A stretch of 64,000 nt of DNA from Devosia sp. (GCA_028290665.1 JAQGJK010000008.1:1-64000), one strand, 5' to 3'; shown: positions 25,605 to 38,288, numbered from the stretch's first letter. Notes: a model not told the origin generated them from the letters alone. Numbers and translations are program-made.

Positions 25605-26212
25605 CGCCCGTGCTGCAGCGCCAGCCACAGCGCTGCGCCGATAAGCAGCACTCCGGCGCCACGATTAATCCACGCCGACCCCGCAAACCGCCGATGCGCT
25701 TGCGCTGCAGCGACGGCGTAACCGAGGTCGCACAACGCCGCGATCAGCATTTCAAGCAGTCCTAGGGCGATGATCTGCGGCCAGGCCGGAAACGCCGGAT
25801 TGACAAATTGCGGCAGCAGCGCCCCGAAAAACAAGATCGCCTTGGGGTTGGTCCACGGCACGAAAAACCCGCCGACGAACAGCCCGGCGGCTCCCGCTCC
25901 ACCGACCGAGCGCCCGGCTGTCCCGGGCGGCGCGACAAGGAAGCGATAGCCGAGCCACAGCAGGTACCCGACGCCGGCGAACTTGATCCAGTCGAAAGCC
26001 GCCGCCATCACCAGGGTAACGGTCGACAGCGCAACCGCAACCAGCAGCACCATGCTGAGCCGACCGGCCTGAATGCCGAGTTCGACTATCGCGGCGGCGG
26101 CAAGGCCGCGCGACAATGCCGTTCCCATCACCGCCGAAACCGCAGCTCCCGGCACGGTGCAAACCAGCACTGCCGCAGCGACGAACGACAGCAGGCCTGA
26201 AACGTCCGGCAT
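25601..26212 (-). CDS. LysE/RhtB family amino-acid exporter
   Basis: A 203-aa inner-membrane protein with six predicted membrane segments and the family pattern: N-terminal 'FVAAAVLVCTVPGAAVSAVMG', 'LGIQAGRLSMVLLVAVALS', 'GYLLWLGYRFLV' and 'VPWTNPKAILFFGALLPQFV', the last being the LysE signature region. Members export lysine, homoserine, threonine or related compounds; the substrate here is open. It lies 11 nt downstream of gyrA in the same direction and may be read through from it. Confidence 0.88.
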   Translation of the reverse strand: MPDVSGLLSFVAAAVLVCTVPGAAVSAVMGTALSRGLAAAAIVELGIQAGRLSMVLLVAVALSTVTLVMAAAFDWIKFAGVGYLLWLGYRFLVAPPGTAGRSVGGAGAAGLFVGGFFVPWTNPKAILFFGALLPQFVNPAFPAWPQIIALGLLEMLIAALCDLGYAVAAAQAHRRFAGSAWINRGAGVLLIGAALWLALQHGR

Positions 26213-26223
26213 TGCGACCGCGA

Positions 26224-28998
<2,775 letters not shown>

Positions 28999-29191
28999 AG
29001 GTTCGATTCGGGGTTTGCGGTCATGCTGATTATATAGGCGATTTCGGTTGGAAGTGCCATGCTTTCAGCCCTGACGGCTGCCGATTATCACACTTCGAAC
29101 GCGGTTTAATGCGTCTCGTTAGTGCGGTAGTGGACGAGCGTGGTTAGTTGAGCGTAAAAGGCGCCGCGCAGCAGCAGGAACGTTAAGCTCG

Positions 29192-31576
29192 ATGGCCAGT
29201 ACTTTGACTCGCATCCGCGACGCGATCACTCACAAGCGTTCTATCGGCTTCGGCCTCGAATACCTCGGCTATCTGACCCTTCGGCACCCGCGGATCATGG
29301 CGGTGGTGGTGCTGCTGTTCACCCTGCTGTGCTTCTCCCAAATTCCCCGCGCCAATGTCGATGGTGATCTGCTGCGGGTCTATGCGCATTCGGGCCATGA
29401 ATATGATGCCTATGCGCGGCTGTCGGAAACTTTCGGCACCTTCGAGAACGACATCTATATCCTCGTCAGTTCGCCCAACATGTCGAACCCGGCGACGATC
29501 GAAAAAGTCCGCGAACTCGCGTTCGAACTCGAACTGAACGATTATTCGGTCGGCACCATGTCGGCGTTCACACTGCGCAAGCCCACCGGCGACGGCGGCT
29601 CCGTGCCCGCCGTGCCCGAGAATATGACGACGCCTGAGCAGGTGACGGCAGCACTGCAGGATTTGCAGCAGAACGATCCGATGATGCGCAACCTGATCAC
29701 GCCCGATTTGAAGGGTGTGGTGCTGATCATGTTCCCCAACCCCGAGCTCACCAAGGGCAACGGCACAAAGGACATGATCGCCAGCCTCAAGACCCTCGCC
29801 GCATCCTACCAGAGCGACGATTTGTCGGTCGAACTAACCGGCCCGCCGATCTGGACCTCCGAGATGCTGGGCGCCGCCGTCAACGACCAGGTCAAATTCA
29901 CCATCTGGGGCTTTGGCTTGGGCGCGCTGATTGCGCTGATCAGCTTCCGCTCGCTGCCGATCGCCCTGATCGTCTCGGCGACGCCCTTCATCGCCGTATC
30001 TTGGGCGATGGGGCTAATCCTGATGTTCTTTGGGTCATTTTCGTTCCTAACCATCATCGTCACGACGCTGGTGCTGGTCATCAGCTTTGCCGAAAGTCTA
30101 TTTTTTACGTTTAACTGGCTGGCGTTCTGGCGCGACGGCATGGACCCAAGGCATGCTGTCGATGCGACGGTAAAGCTCGTTGGCCCGGCTTCGGCTCTCA
30201 CCATGCTGGTATCGCTGGTATCGTTCGCCTCGCTGTCGCTGACCGCCGGTCAGGGTATCCGTGAGTTCTCGATTGCCGGTACCATCGGTTCGCTACTGAT
30301 CTTCATGACGGTGATGACCTTCCTGCCGCTGTTGCTGAAGACGGTGATCCGGTTCGGGCTCAAGCTGCCCCGCACCCCTAGCTTTGCCCTGACCGCGCCG
30401 CTGCCGGTGTCGTGGTTTCTCGCCACGCGCTTTGGCCGGCCGATCGCCATCGCCGCCATCGTCGCCACCGGCGCGCTGCTGATCCCGTATTTCCTGATCC
30501 AGCCGCACTTCTCGTTCGAGGATTTCGTCGCGACCGATTCTACCGCTTTGACTGCAGCGGCCGATATCGATCAGGGGGTTGGCGGGGTGGCGCCGCTCTA
30601 TATCCGCGTGCCGCTGAAGCAGGGCATTTCCGATGTCGGCGACGAGGATTTCGCGACCATCGAAAAGGTCCATGCCATCCTCGAGAAACAGCTCGGCGAG
30701 AACAAGGTGATCTCGGCCGCGAGCTTCCGCCATTACGCGGATTCAGGCTTTACCCGCGAGCAGATCTTCGCCGCCGTCGGGCCGTTCCTGAAGCGCCGTT
30801 TCGTAACCGATGACGGCACGCAGGCGCTGGTCACCGGCTTCATGCCGACGATCATCGACAGCAACGACCTTAAGGCGCTGGTCGACAATACCCAGCGCGA
30901 ACTGACCGCCGCGGGGATTACCGACGCAGAAATCGGCGGGTTTCGGATCCTCACAACGTTTGCGACCGACACCATCGTGCGCGGCCTGCAGCTCGACCTG
31001 ACGCTTAGCGTCGTCGTCAATCTGTTCCTGATCGGCTTCGCGTTCATGAGCTGGCGGGTGGCGATGGCCTCGATCATCCCCAATTTGTTCCCCATCCTCG
31101 GCACCGAGGCCTGGCTGTATCTCAGCGGTCAGGGGCTGCAGTTGACCACCGTGATCGCGCTGACCATCGCCTTCGGCATCGCGGTCGACGACACCATTCA
31201 TTTCCTCTCGCACTATTTGCATGGGCGACGACACCAGGGCCGAAGTCACATCGAATCCGTCAAGCACACGCTTGAGCGCATCGGCGGCGCCATCATCGCG
31301 ACCACCATCATTCTCTGCGCCGGCACTGCCATCGTGGCCTTCTCGGAATTGCCGCAGGTGGCGCTTTTCGGATCGCTGTTCGTCATCACCCTGGCGCTGG
31401 CGCTGCTCGGCGACCTCTTCCTCCTGCCGGCAATTCTGGTCGCCGGCGGCAAGTTCTTCGACCCGCTCGGGGGCATCGGCGGCCCGGAGATTAGCGCCGA
31501 GGATGTGAATCTCGCCGAGTCTACGGATGTCGGGATCGACCCCATCCCACAAGGGCCGCGACCCGCCGCAACGTGA
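29192..31576 (+). CDS. RND superfamily exporter (MMPL/HAE3 type)
   Basis: A 794-aa inner-membrane transporter with two repeats, each made of one membrane helix, a large periplasmic domain and a cluster of membrane helices. First helix about residues 35-53; first cluster about residues 232-400, where 'FAESLFFTFNWLAFWRDG' replaces the usual GFD-type segment; second periplasmic loop about residues 430-590; second cluster about residues 620-760 with 'AFGIAVDDTIHFLSHYLHGRR', a proton-relay-type Asp-Asp. Members of this group move lipids or hydrophobic compounds; HpnN-like hopanoid transport is one possibility, but no hopanoid genes are nearby. A small secreted protein follows 154 nt downstream. 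Confidence 0.85.
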   Translation: MASTLTRIRDAITHKRSIGFGLEYLGYLTLRHPRIMAVVVLLFTLLCFSQIPRANVDGDLLRVYAHSGHEYDAYARLSETFGTFENDIYILVSSPNMSNPATIEKVRELAFELELNDYSVGTMSAFTLRKPTGDGGSVPAVPENMTTPEQVTAALQDLQQNDPMMRNLITPDLKGVVLIMFPNPELTKGNGTKDMIASLKTLAASYQSDDLSVELTGPPIWTSEMLGAAVNDQVKFTIWGFGLGALIALISFRSLPIALIVSATPFIAVSWAMGLILMFFGSFSFLTIIVTTLVLVISFAESLFFTFNWLAFWRDGMDPRHAVDATVKLVGPASALTMLVSLVSFASLSLTAGQGIREFSIAGTIGSLLIFMTVMTFLPLLLKTVIRFGLKLPRTPSFALTAPLPVSWFLATRFGRPIAIAAIVATGALLIPYFLIQPHFSFEDFVATDSTALTAAADIDQGVGGVAPLYIRVPLKQGISDVGDEDFATIEKVHAILEKQLGENKVISAASFRHYADSGFTREQIFAAVGPFLKRRFVTDDGTQALVTGFMPTIIDSNDLKALVDNTQRELTAAGITDAEIGGFRILTTFATDTIVRGLQLDLTLSVVVNLFLIGFAFMSWRVAMASIIPNLFPILGTEAWLYLSGQGLQLTTVIALTIAFGIAVDDTIHFLSHYLHGRRHQGRSHIESVKHTLERIGGAIIATTIILCAGTAIVAFSELPQVALFGSLFVITLALALLGDLFLLPAILVAGGKFFDPLGGIGGPEISAEDVNLAESTDVGIDPIPQGPRPAAT

Positions 31577-31730
31577 TCGCAACAGTCGCCGCGATGATTT
31601 CGCTGTGACCTCCGTTGCGGAACCGCTGCGTTTTACAGTATGTAGCCACATCGTTCGATGGCCAGCCATGCGCCGACCATCCCGCTGCTGCCGGGGGGTA
31701 GCCAGTAATTACGCTTGGAGGCGTGCTGTC

Positions 31731-32258
31731 ATGACCAAATTCGGACCCCTCTCGCGAGGCCTCGCGCTCGCCGGTCTGCTCGTTACTTTCGGTGCCTCGA
31801 CCGGTGCCGCCCTCGCCGCACCTGCCGATGTGCAGTTGCTGCAATCCTACATCGGCGAATGGAAAGGCCGCGGCGTGCTGACCGGCGCCGAAACCGAGTC
31901 TGTCGTGTGCAAGCTCTCGCTCGCCAAGGGCAATGGCGACAAGGTTGTCTATAACGGCCGCTGCGCCCTCGCCGGCACCAACCTGGCGATCAAAGGCACC
32001 CTCGCCTATGTCGATGCCAGCCAGCAGTTCGAAGCAGCAATGACCTCGAATGCCAAGTTCACCGGCGTCGCCGTCGGGCAGAAATCCGGTGATGGCGTGG
32101 TATTCAACCTCAAGGAAAAGTCGTCAGACGACGATGGCAAGCCAATGACCATCAGCGCTGTCGTAGCGCTGCAGGGCGGCCAGATCGGCGTTCAGTTCAA
32201 TGTGGTGTTCAATGACTCCGGCGACGTGATCAAGGCCTCGGTGCCGTTCACGAAGTAA
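31731..32258 (+). CDS. Small secreted protein, probably lipocalin-like
   Basis: A 175-aa protein with a clear signal peptide (about residues 1-29, 'TGAALAAPADV') and a mature part made mostly of alternating beta-strand patterns ('SYIGEWKGRGVLTGAETESVVCKLSLAKG', 'VVYNGRCALAGTNLAIKGTLAYVD', 'GVVFNLKEKSSDDDGKPMTISAVVALQGGQIGVQFNVVF'). Strand-rich sequence with an early 'GEWKG' is suggestive of a small beta-barrel that binds a hydrophobic ligand, but I cannot name the family. Two cysteines (about residues 64 and 82) may form a disulfide. GGAG precedes the ATG, and a strong terminator follows. It is downstream of the RND exporter and may be a periplasmic partner. Confidence 0.65.
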   Translation: MTKFGPLSRGLALAGLLVTFGASTGAALAAPADVQLLQSYIGEWKGRGVLTGAETESVVCKLSLAKGNGDKVVYNGRCALAGTNLAIKGTLAYVDASQQFEAAMTSNAKFTGVAVGQKSGDGVVFNLKEKSSDDDGKPMTISAVVALQGGQIGVQFNVVFNDSGDVIKASVPFTK

Positions 32259-32284
32259 TGGGCCGAATTCAGCGGTTGAATTTT

Positions 32285-32309
32285 CGGGCGGCCATTGGCC
32301 GCCCGTTTT
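32285..32309 (+). terminator. Terminator of the secreted lipocalin-like gene
   Basis: CGGGCGGCC, 3-nt loop, GGCCGCCCG, then TTTT. Confidence 0.9.
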
Positions 32310-32408
32310 CGTTTCAGTGATGGATTTCTTGCTGGGTTGAGTTCGGAGCCTGTGGCGCAGCGGTGTATAAAACCGCCACTCCTGCCCCTGGAGCTACCCC
32401 CTCACTAG

Positions 32409-32429
32409 CCCTCCCCTCAACGGGGAGGG
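32409..32429. repeat. Intergenic palindrome (CCCTCCCC / GGGGAGGG)
   Basis: An 8-bp perfect inverted repeat with a 5-nt spacer, extended on the right by AGGGTTTG, in the 266-nt gap between the secreted-protein gene and ssb. It has no T-run and looks like the short REP-type intergenic palindromes scattered in alphaproteobacterial genomes rather than a terminator. Nothing else is seen in the gap. Confidence 0.5.
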
Positions 32430-32524
32430 GAGGGTTTGCCTTGCGGTTTCCCATCACTGGCGACACCTGAATGCCGTGGCTTACTCCCTACCGCGGTGGG
32501 AACAAGCCCGGTCCAACTCCACCC

Positions 32525-33022
32525 CTAGAACGGGATATCGTCGTTGCCCGCGTCGAAATTGGCCGCAGGGGCCGGACGACGGTTCTGTTGCTGCGACCGC
32601 GGTTCCGCCGGTGGGCCGGAGAAACCGCCGGAGCTGGCACCAGCCCCGTAGCCACCACCTTCGCCTTCGGCGCGACCATCAAGCATAGTCAGCGTGGCGT
32701 TGAAATTCTGCAGCACCACCTCGGTAGAATACCGCTCCTGCCCGCCCTGGTCTTCCCATTTGCGGGTCTGCAGCTGGCCCTCGAGATACACCTTGGCACC
32801 CTTCTTGAGGTATTGCTCGGCGACCTTGCCGATGCCCTCGTTGAAGATCACCACGCGATGCCACTCGGTCTTTTCCTTGCGCTCGCCGGTGTTCCGGTCG
32901 CGCCAGGATTCGGTGGTCGCCAGCCTGAGGTTCACTACCTTGCCGCCGCTGGGCAGGTTGCGGACTTCCGGGTCTGCCCCGAGGTTGCCAATGAGAATGA
33001 CCTTGTTGACGCTTCCCGCCAT
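32525..33022 (-). CDS. ssb: Single-stranded DNA-binding protein SSB
   Basis: A 165-aa protein with an OB-fold (about residues 1-110: '[33 protein letters not shown]', '[37 protein letters not shown]'), a Gly/Pro/Gln-rich flexible linker and the conserved acidic tip 'DDIPF' that recruits repair and replication partners. Start at ATG 33022, with an AAGGAA ribosome site. The upstream region carries a LexA-type box (33134-33148), so SOS induction is expected. It is next to the AlkB-type gene, not directly next to uvrA as in many relatives. Confidence 0.97.
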   Translation of the reverse strand: MAGSVNKVILIGNLGADPEVRNLPSGGKVVNLRLATTESWRDRNTGERKEKTEWHRVVIFNEGIGKVAEQYLKKGAKVYLEGQLQTRKWEDQGGQERYSTEVVLQNFNATLTMLDGRAEGEGGGYGAGASSGGFSGPPAEPRSQQQNRRPAPAANFDAGNDDIPF

Positions 33023-33133
33023 GTGATTTTCCTTCCGTATCCGATGAGCCGCCCTGCAGCCCGATGCCGTAACCATATAGTGCGCGCCGGTAGACCGCCA
33101 AACACATCGGCGGATACCCACAGCTACTCTATC

Positions 33134-33148
33134 GTTCCCTCTATGTTC
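33134..33148. promoter_or_regulatory. Candidate LexA/SOS box upstream of ssb
   Basis: GTTC-N7-GTTC, the form of the alphaproteobacterial LexA operator (reverse of GAAC-N7-GAAC). It lies 112 nt from the ssb start and 123 nt from the AlkB-type gene start on the other side, so it could influence either direction. The flank TATGTTCTCAT is identical to the uvrA box. Confidence 0.75.
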
Positions 33149-33270
33149 TCATCACCAATGGCTTTGTCAAGCCATCTGAAAGGTGATCACCCCTGTGCAA
33201 ACTAATCTTTTCGCGCCACGTTACCCGCGCTAGAAACCATTGTTCCCCACTTTCGATCGCCCTTTGAGTT

Positions 33271-34461
33271 ATGCACGAACCGACCCCGTACACTCCGCGC
33301 GTTATTTCGCTGCTCGCCAACCGCACCTTCAACACCGTCCGCTTTGCGCTGATGAACATTTTCATCATCATCGGCGTGATGACGGTCGCTTATGGCGGAC
33401 CGCTGACCTATGCCGGGCTGTTCCTGTCGTTTCTGCTCGTCGGCTATGTCGACGAGTTGCTGGGCGATGCCGGGCCGGCCGAAGAACTGCCGCCGCGCTG
33501 GTTCATGCAGGCGATGCTGTATCTGACCCTGCCGCTGATCGTGCTGCTCGCCCTCGTCGTCGTCAACGTCAGTTCCGAAACCGGCTTTGCCTGGCTCGAC
33601 GCGGTATCGCGCCTGTTTGGCTTCGATCCCATCGCAGCCCGGGCCCGCACCGGCGATTACCATGTCACCGGCGCTTTCGTCAGCCTCGGCATGTACAGTG
33701 GCATGGCCGGCGTTACCGTGGCGCACGAGCTGATCCATCGCGTCGATCGCCCGCTCGATCTCATTGTCGGCCGCTGGCTGCTGGCCTTTACCTGGGACAC
33801 CGGCTTTGCCATCGAGCACGTCTATGGCCACCATCGAAACGTCGCGACCGAACTCGATCCCGCCACCGCACGGCGCGGCGAGTATGTGCTGGTGTTCATC
33901 ATCCGCTCGACCATCGGCCAGATCATCAACGCCTACCGCACCGAACGTGACCGGCTGAAGCGCCGGGGCGTTCGCGACATGATCTATAACAATCGCTTCT
34001 GGCGCGGCCAGGCCATGTCGCTCGCCATCGCCGCGGCGTTCGTGGCTTTCCTCGGGCCGATGGGCTTCTGGCTGTTCCTGATGGCCGGCGCCATCGGCAA
34101 GGTCTATCTCGAAATCGTCAATTACATCGAGCATTACGGCCTCGTGCGCATTCCCGGCACCCGCGTCGAAGCCCGGCATTCGTGGGACAGTTATCGGCGC
34201 GTCTCGACCGGCATGTTCTATAATCTGCAGCTGCACGCGAACCATCACCGGCTCGCCAACCGTCGCTATTGGGAGTTGCAGCAGGAGCCGGAAGGCTCGC
34301 CGATGCTGCCCGCCGGCTATATGCCGATGATCTTCCTCTCGTTCGTGCCGGTGGTCTGGCAACGTTTTTCCAACCGGCTACTGGCCGATTGGGACCGGCG
34401 GTTCGCCAGTGAGGCCGAGCGCGATTACATGCGCGAAAAAGGTATCCTGCTCGGCGAGTAG
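33271..34461 (+). CDS. AlkB-type membrane-bound alkane monooxygenase / fatty acid hydroxylase
   Basis: A 396-aa integral-membrane di-iron oxygenase. Histidine motifs: 'VAHELIHR' (about residues 150-157), 'EHVYGHHRNV' (about residues 186-195), 'NYIEHYGL' (about residues 284-291) and 'LQLHANHHRLANRRY' (about residues 323-337), the set expected for AlkB, with at least four hydrophobic segments before and between them. Family members hydroxylate alkanes or lipid chains using a rubredoxin electron donor; no rubredoxin gene is visible nearby, so the substrate and donor are open. The length is close to that of classical AlkB (about 400 aa). It sits between ssb and uvrA, each of which has its own SOS box. 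Confidence 0.88.
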   Translation: MHEPTPYTPRVISLLANRTFNTVRFALMNIFIIIGVMTVAYGGPLTYAGLFLSFLLVGYVDELLGDAGPAEELPPRWFMQAMLYLTLPLIVLLALVVVNVSSETGFAWLDAVSRLFGFDPIAARARTGDYHVTGAFVSLGMYSGMAGVTVAHELIHRVDRPLDLIVGRWLLAFTWDTGFAIEHVYGHHRNVATELDPATARRGEYVLVFIIRSTIGQIINAYRTERDRLKRRGVRDMIYNNRFWRGQAMSLAIAAAFVAFLGPMGFWLFLMAGAIGKVYLEIVNYIEHYGLVRIPGTRVEARHSWDSYRRVSTGMFYNLQLHANHHRLANRRYWELQQEPEGSPMLPAGYMPMIFLSFVPVVWQRFSNRLLADWDRRFASEAERDYMREKGILLGE

Positions 34462-34479
34462 CTTGACCGACTCCTGGTC

Positions 34480-34494
34480 GTTCTATTTATGTTC
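34480..34494 (+). promoter_or_regulatory. Candidate LexA/SOS box upstream of uvrA
   Basis: GTTC-N7-GTTC with the same flank as the ssb box, lying between the AlkB-type gene and uvrA, about 150-160 nt before the uvrA start. uvrA is a classic SOS gene. Confidence 0.8.
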
Positions 34495-34650
34495 TCATTG
34501 GTTGCTTACATTCGGCGGATGCATGGGTTGGCGCCTTGCAAGCCGCGGAAGTCGTGACAATCTAGGGTCTGCCGCCATGCCGCCGGCACCTGACCCCAGA
34601 CTCTGCAACACCGTGCTCGCGCCAGTGAGTGCCATGGGATTGTGAACCGC

Positions 34651-37578
34651 ATGCCGAAAGCCATCAGCCAGAACCGCGAAATCGTCATTCGCGGGGCCAA
34701 GGAACATAATCTCAAAAATATCGACCTGCGGTTGCCGCGCGATTCTTTGATCGTCATGACCGGGCTGTCCGGCTCGGGCAAATCCTCGCTGGCGTTCGAC
34801 ACTATCTATGCCGAAGGCCAGCGGCGCTATGTCGAAAGCCTGTCGGCTTATGCGCGCCAGTTCCTTGAAATGATGCAGAAGCCCGATGTCGAGCAGATCG
34901 ACGGGCTGTCGCCGGCGATCTCGATCGAGCAGAAAACGACTTCGCGCAATCCGCGCTCGACCGTTGGTACCGTCACCGAAATCTATGATTACCTGCGCCT
35001 GTTGTTCGCGCGCGTCGGCATTCCCTATTCGCCGGCGACCGGGTTGCCGATCGAATCGCAGACTGTGTCGCAGATGGTCGACCGCACCATGGCAATGCCG
35101 GAAGGGACGCGGGCCTATCTGCTGGCGCCGATCGCCCGTGGTCGCAAGGGGGAATACAAGCGCGAACTCAATGATCTGCTGCGCAAGGGCTTCCTCCGGG
35201 TCAAGATCGATGGCGAGTTCCACGATATCGAGGATGCGCCCAACCTCGACAAGAAGATCAAGCATGACATCGAGGTCGTGGTCGACCGGCTGGTCATCGG
35301 CCCCGATATCGCCACCCGCCTCGCCGAAAGTTTCGAGACGGCGCTGAAACTCGCCGATGGCATCGCACTGGTCGAATTCGCCGATGAGCAGGAGGAGGAT
35401 GGCTCGCCCAAGCGGGTCACCTTCTCGGAAAAATTCGCCTGCCCGGTTTCGGGGTTCACCATCTCGGAGATCGAGCCGCGGCTGTTTTCATTCAACAACC
35501 CCTATGGCGCCTGCCCGGTGTGCGACGGGCTTGGCACCGAACGCAAGATCGATCCTGAGATGATCGTGCCGGATGGCGAGCTATCGCTCCGCGATGGCGC
35601 CATCCTGCCCTGGAGCAAGACCAGTGCGCCGTATTACCTGCAGACGCTGACTGCCATCGCCAAGCATTTCGGCGCCTCGACTGGGACGGCATGGAACGCC
35701 CTGCCGCTCGAAGTCCAGCACGCCGTGCTTTATGGCACCGGCAGGACCGCCATCCTGTTCGTCTATGATGATGGCCTGCGCCAGTACAAGACCACGAAGC
35801 CGTTCGAAGGGGTGATCGGCAATCTCGAGCGCCGCTACAAGGAGACGGAAAGCGCCGGCATGCGCGAGGAAATCGAGCGCTACCTGTCAAGCAAGCCCTG
35901 CACGACCTGCGGCGGCTATCGGCTGAAACCCGAAGCGCTGGCGGTAAAGATCGACGGTTTGCATGTCGGGCAGGTGACGGAAAAATCGATCCGCGCCACC
36001 TCCGAATGGTTCGAGCAACTCCCGGCGCACCTCAACGCCAACCAGACGCTGATCGGCGAGCGTATCTTCAAGGAAATTCGGGATCGCCTGCAGTTCCTCA
36101 ACGATGTTGGCCTTGATTATTTGACGTTGGCGCGCAATTCCGGCTCGCTGTCGGGCGGGGAATCGCAGCGCATCCGGCTAGCTTCGCAAATCGGTTCGGG
36201 TCTCACCGGCGTGCTTTATGTGCTCGACGAGCCCTCGATCGGGCTGCATCAGCGCGACAACGCCCGATTGCTCGAAACGCTCCGTCGGCTGCGCGATCTC
36301 GGCAATACCGTCATTGTCGTCGAGCATGATGAGGACGCGATCCTGACCGCCGACCACGTGGTCGACATTGGCCCTGGCGCCGGTGTCCATGGTGGCCACA
36401 TCATCGCCGAAGGGACGCCGGCCGATATCCTGAACCATCCGGATAGCCTCACCGGCGCGTATCTCTCGGGCCGCATGGGCATTGCGATTCCGCCTGTCCG
36501 GCGCAAGGCTCAGAAAGGCCGGGCGCTCAGCCTCAAGGGCGCGACTGGCAACAACCTCAAGAATGTATCCGTCGATGTGCCGCTTGGGCTGTTCGTCGCC
36601 ATCACCGGCGTCTCGGGCGGCGGCAAGTCGACGCTGATGATCGACACCATGTATCAGGCCATCGCGCGGCGGCTGAATGGCGCCCGGGTAGTCCCGGCCC
36701 CGCACGAATCGCTGACCGGGCTAGAACTGCTCGACAAGGTGATCGACATCGACCAGTCGCCGATCGGGCGGACGCCGCGCTCCAATCCGGCTACCTACAC
36801 CGGAGCCTTCACGCCGTTGCGGGAATGGTTCTCGGGCCTGCCCGAAGCCAAGGCACGTGGCTATGGACCGGGGCGGTTCTCGTTCAACGTCAAGGGCGGA
36901 CGCTGCGAAAAGTGCGAGGGCGACGGCGTCATCAAGATCGAGATGCATTTCCTGCCCGACGTGTACGTCACCTGCGAAGTCTGCAAGGGCAAGCGCTACA
37001 ACCGTGAAACGCTCGAAGTGCAGTTCAAGGGCAAGTCGATTGCCGACGTGCTCGACATGACCATCGACGAAGGTGTCGACTACTTTTCGGCAGTGCCGTC
37101 GATCCGCGACAAGCTGTCGACGCTGCAGCGTGTCGGGCTCGGCTACGTCAAGATCGGCCAGCCCGCCAATACCCTGTCGGGCGGCGAGGCGCAGCGGGTC
37201 AAGCTCAGCAAGGAATTGTCCAAGCGCGCCACCGGGCGGACCCTGTACCTGCTCGACGAACCGACCACCGGGCTGCATTTCCACGATGTGGCCAAGCTGC
37301 TGGAAGTGCTGCAGGAACTGGTCGATGGCGGCAATTCGGTGATCGTCATCGAGCACAATCTCGAAGTCATCAAGACCGCGGACTGGGTCATCGACCTTGG
37401 TCCCGAGGGCGGCGATGGCGGGGGCGAGATTGTCGGCGTCGGCACGCCGGAGGATCTGGCGGCGAACCCCCGCAGTTACACCGGCAAGTTCCTGAAAGAC
37501 GTCATTGCCCGGCGTCCGGCGAAAAAACTATCGGCAACGAAGCGTTCCGCAAGGCAACCGCGGCAGGCCGCCGAGTAG
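34651..37578 (+). CDS. uvrA: Excinuclease ABC subunit A
   Basis: A 975-aa ATPase (978 if it starts at the GTG at 34642) that loads UvrB at DNA damage in nucleotide excision repair. Two ABC modules are present: Walker A '[23 protein letters not shown]' and '[16 protein letters not shown]', and signatures '[16 protein letters not shown]' and '[15 protein letters not shown]', with 'DEPSIGLH' and 'DEPTTGLH' Walker B boxes. Zinc-binding cysteines appear as 'CPVSGF...CPVCDGLG' and '[10 protein letters not shown]...[10 protein letters not shown]'. The C-terminal tail is Lys/Arg-rich. A LexA-type box is upstream. Confidence 0.97.
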   Translation: MPKAISQNREIVIRGAKEHNLKNIDLRLPRDSLIVMTGLSGSGKSSLAFDTIYAEGQRRYVESLSAYARQFLEMMQKPDVEQIDGLSPAISIEQKTTSRNPRSTVGTVTEIYDYLRLLFARVGIPYSPATGLPIESQTVSQMVDRTMAMPEGTRAYLLAPIARGRKGEYKRELNDLLRKGFLRVKIDGEFHDIEDAPNLDKKIKHDIEVVVDRLVIGPDIATRLAESFETALKLADGIALVEFADEQEEDGSPKRVTFSEKFACPVSGFTISEIEPRLFSFNNPYGACPVCDGLGTERKIDPEMIVPDGELSLRDGAILPWSKTSAPYYLQTLTAIAKHFGASTGTAWNALPLEVQHAVLYGTGRTAILFVYDDGLRQYKTTKPFEGVIGNLERRYKETESAGMREEIERYLSSKPCTTCGGYRLKPEALAVKIDGLHVGQVTEKSIRATSEWFEQLPAHLNANQTLIGERIFKEIRDRLQFLNDVGLDYLTLARNSGSLSGGESQRIRLASQIGSGLTGVLYVLDEPSIGLHQRDNARLLETLRRLRDLGNTVIVVEHDEDAILTADHVVDIGPGAGVHGGHIIAEGTPADILNHPDSLTGAYLSGRMGIAIPPVRRKAQKGRALSLKGATGNNLKNVSVDVPLGLFVAITGVSGGGKSTLMIDTMYQAIARRLNGARVVPAPHESLTGLELLDKVIDIDQSPIGRTPRSNPATYTGAFTPLREWFSGLPEAKARGYGPGRFSFNVKGGRCEKCEGDGVIKIEMHFLPDVYVTCEVCKGKRYNRETLEVQFKGKSIADVLDMTIDEGVDYFSAVPSIRDKLSTLQRVGLGYVKIGQPANTLSGGEAQRVKLSKELSKRATGRTLYLLDEPTTGLHFHDVAKLLEVLQELVDGGNSVIVIEHNLEVIKTADWVIDLGPEGGDGGGEIVGVGTPEDLAANPRSYTGKFLKDVIARRPAKKLSATKRSARQPRQAAE

Positions 37579-37765
37579 GCAATACGGCAGCAAGGCTTTC
37601 CGCTGTCGTGTGCGCTTCCGCACGAGTCGTGGAAAACCCATAGCAACGTATCAATCGTGTGAAATAGCCATGCTGGAATTGCATAGCGCGGTTGACGCTT
37701 AGGGCATAGCCGAAAGTCGCAAATGCCCTCATCCTGCGCTCGTACCACCAGCGAGGATGACGTCA

Positions 37766-37912
37766 ATGTTCGTACGAGCAGTATGGCGCGTCAGGCGGCT
37801 CATCGATATCAAGCAGTCCATCCGCGAGCTCGAACTCCCGACAACTCGCGACGGATTCGGCCTTTCCGGGGCCGAGTTTCCGAAAATGACCCGCGGATTG
37901 TTTGACCGATGA
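37766..37912 (+). CDS. Small basic protein, 48 aa, undescribed
   Basis: A 48-codon frame starting 'MFVRAVWRVRRLIDIKQ' and ending 'MTRGLFDR'. It is supported by a GAGG ribosome site 9 nt before the ATG and a strong terminator 25 nt after the stop. The first 25 residues are an amphipathic basic helix, with Arg/Lys on one side and Val/Leu/Ile on the other; the rest is polar with Pro/Gly. I cannot name a family. A second tiny gene (DUF1127) with its own terminator follows. An AGGGCAT/ATGCCCT hairpin can form in the leader. The gap 37579-37765 holds no other gene. Confidence 0.55.
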   Translation: MFVRAVWRVRRLIDIKQSIRELELPTTRDGFGLSGAEFPKMTRGLFDR

Positions 37913-37936
37913 GCGTCGGAAGCGCCCTTCTCCGAT

Positions 37937-37966
37937 ACGGCCGCCGGATCGCCCGGCGGCCGTTTC
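37937..37966 (+). terminator. Terminator of the 48-aa gene
   Basis: CGGCCGCCGG, 5-nt loop, CCGGCGGCCG, then a short T-run (TTTC). The hairpin is strong but the T-run is weak. Confidence 0.75.
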
Positions 37967-38105
37967 ACTTCAGCAGGGCTTAACGTCAGATGAATATCGG
38001 CGGTTAACGCCGTGCGGTTTTCGCATGGCTCGTTTGAGCAATGAGGCTCTGCTCATCGCACCGGGTCCAGCCTATTTAGTGGTGGTCAAAACAAGGAGAC
38101 TTCCA

Positions 38106-38255
38106 ATGGACATCCGCAAGAGCTTCAAGAAATGGTCGGCCTACCAGCAGACCGTGCGTGAACTCAATGCTCTCGACACGCGTCAGCTTAACGATCTCGG
38201 CATCAACCGCAGCGACATCCAGCGTATTGCCCGTGATCATGTTGCAGCGTTCTGA
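38106..38255 (+). CDS. DUF1127 small protein
   Basis: A 49-aa protein matching the DUF1127 (YjiS-type) motif: 'YQQTVRELNALDTRQLNDLGINRSDI' with the conserved Leu/Asp/Gly/Arg positions. It has an excellent AAGGAG ribosome site 8 nt before the ATG and a terminator 35 nt after the stop. DUF1127 proteins in Hyphomicrobiales have been linked to stress, phosphate and RNA-related regulation; the role here is open. Confidence 0.88.
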   Translation: MDIRKSFKKWSAYQQTVRELNALDTRQLNDLGINRSDIQRIARDHVAAF

Positions 38256-38288
38256 TCGTTCGCTGACGACCACTTCGACCGACTTCCG

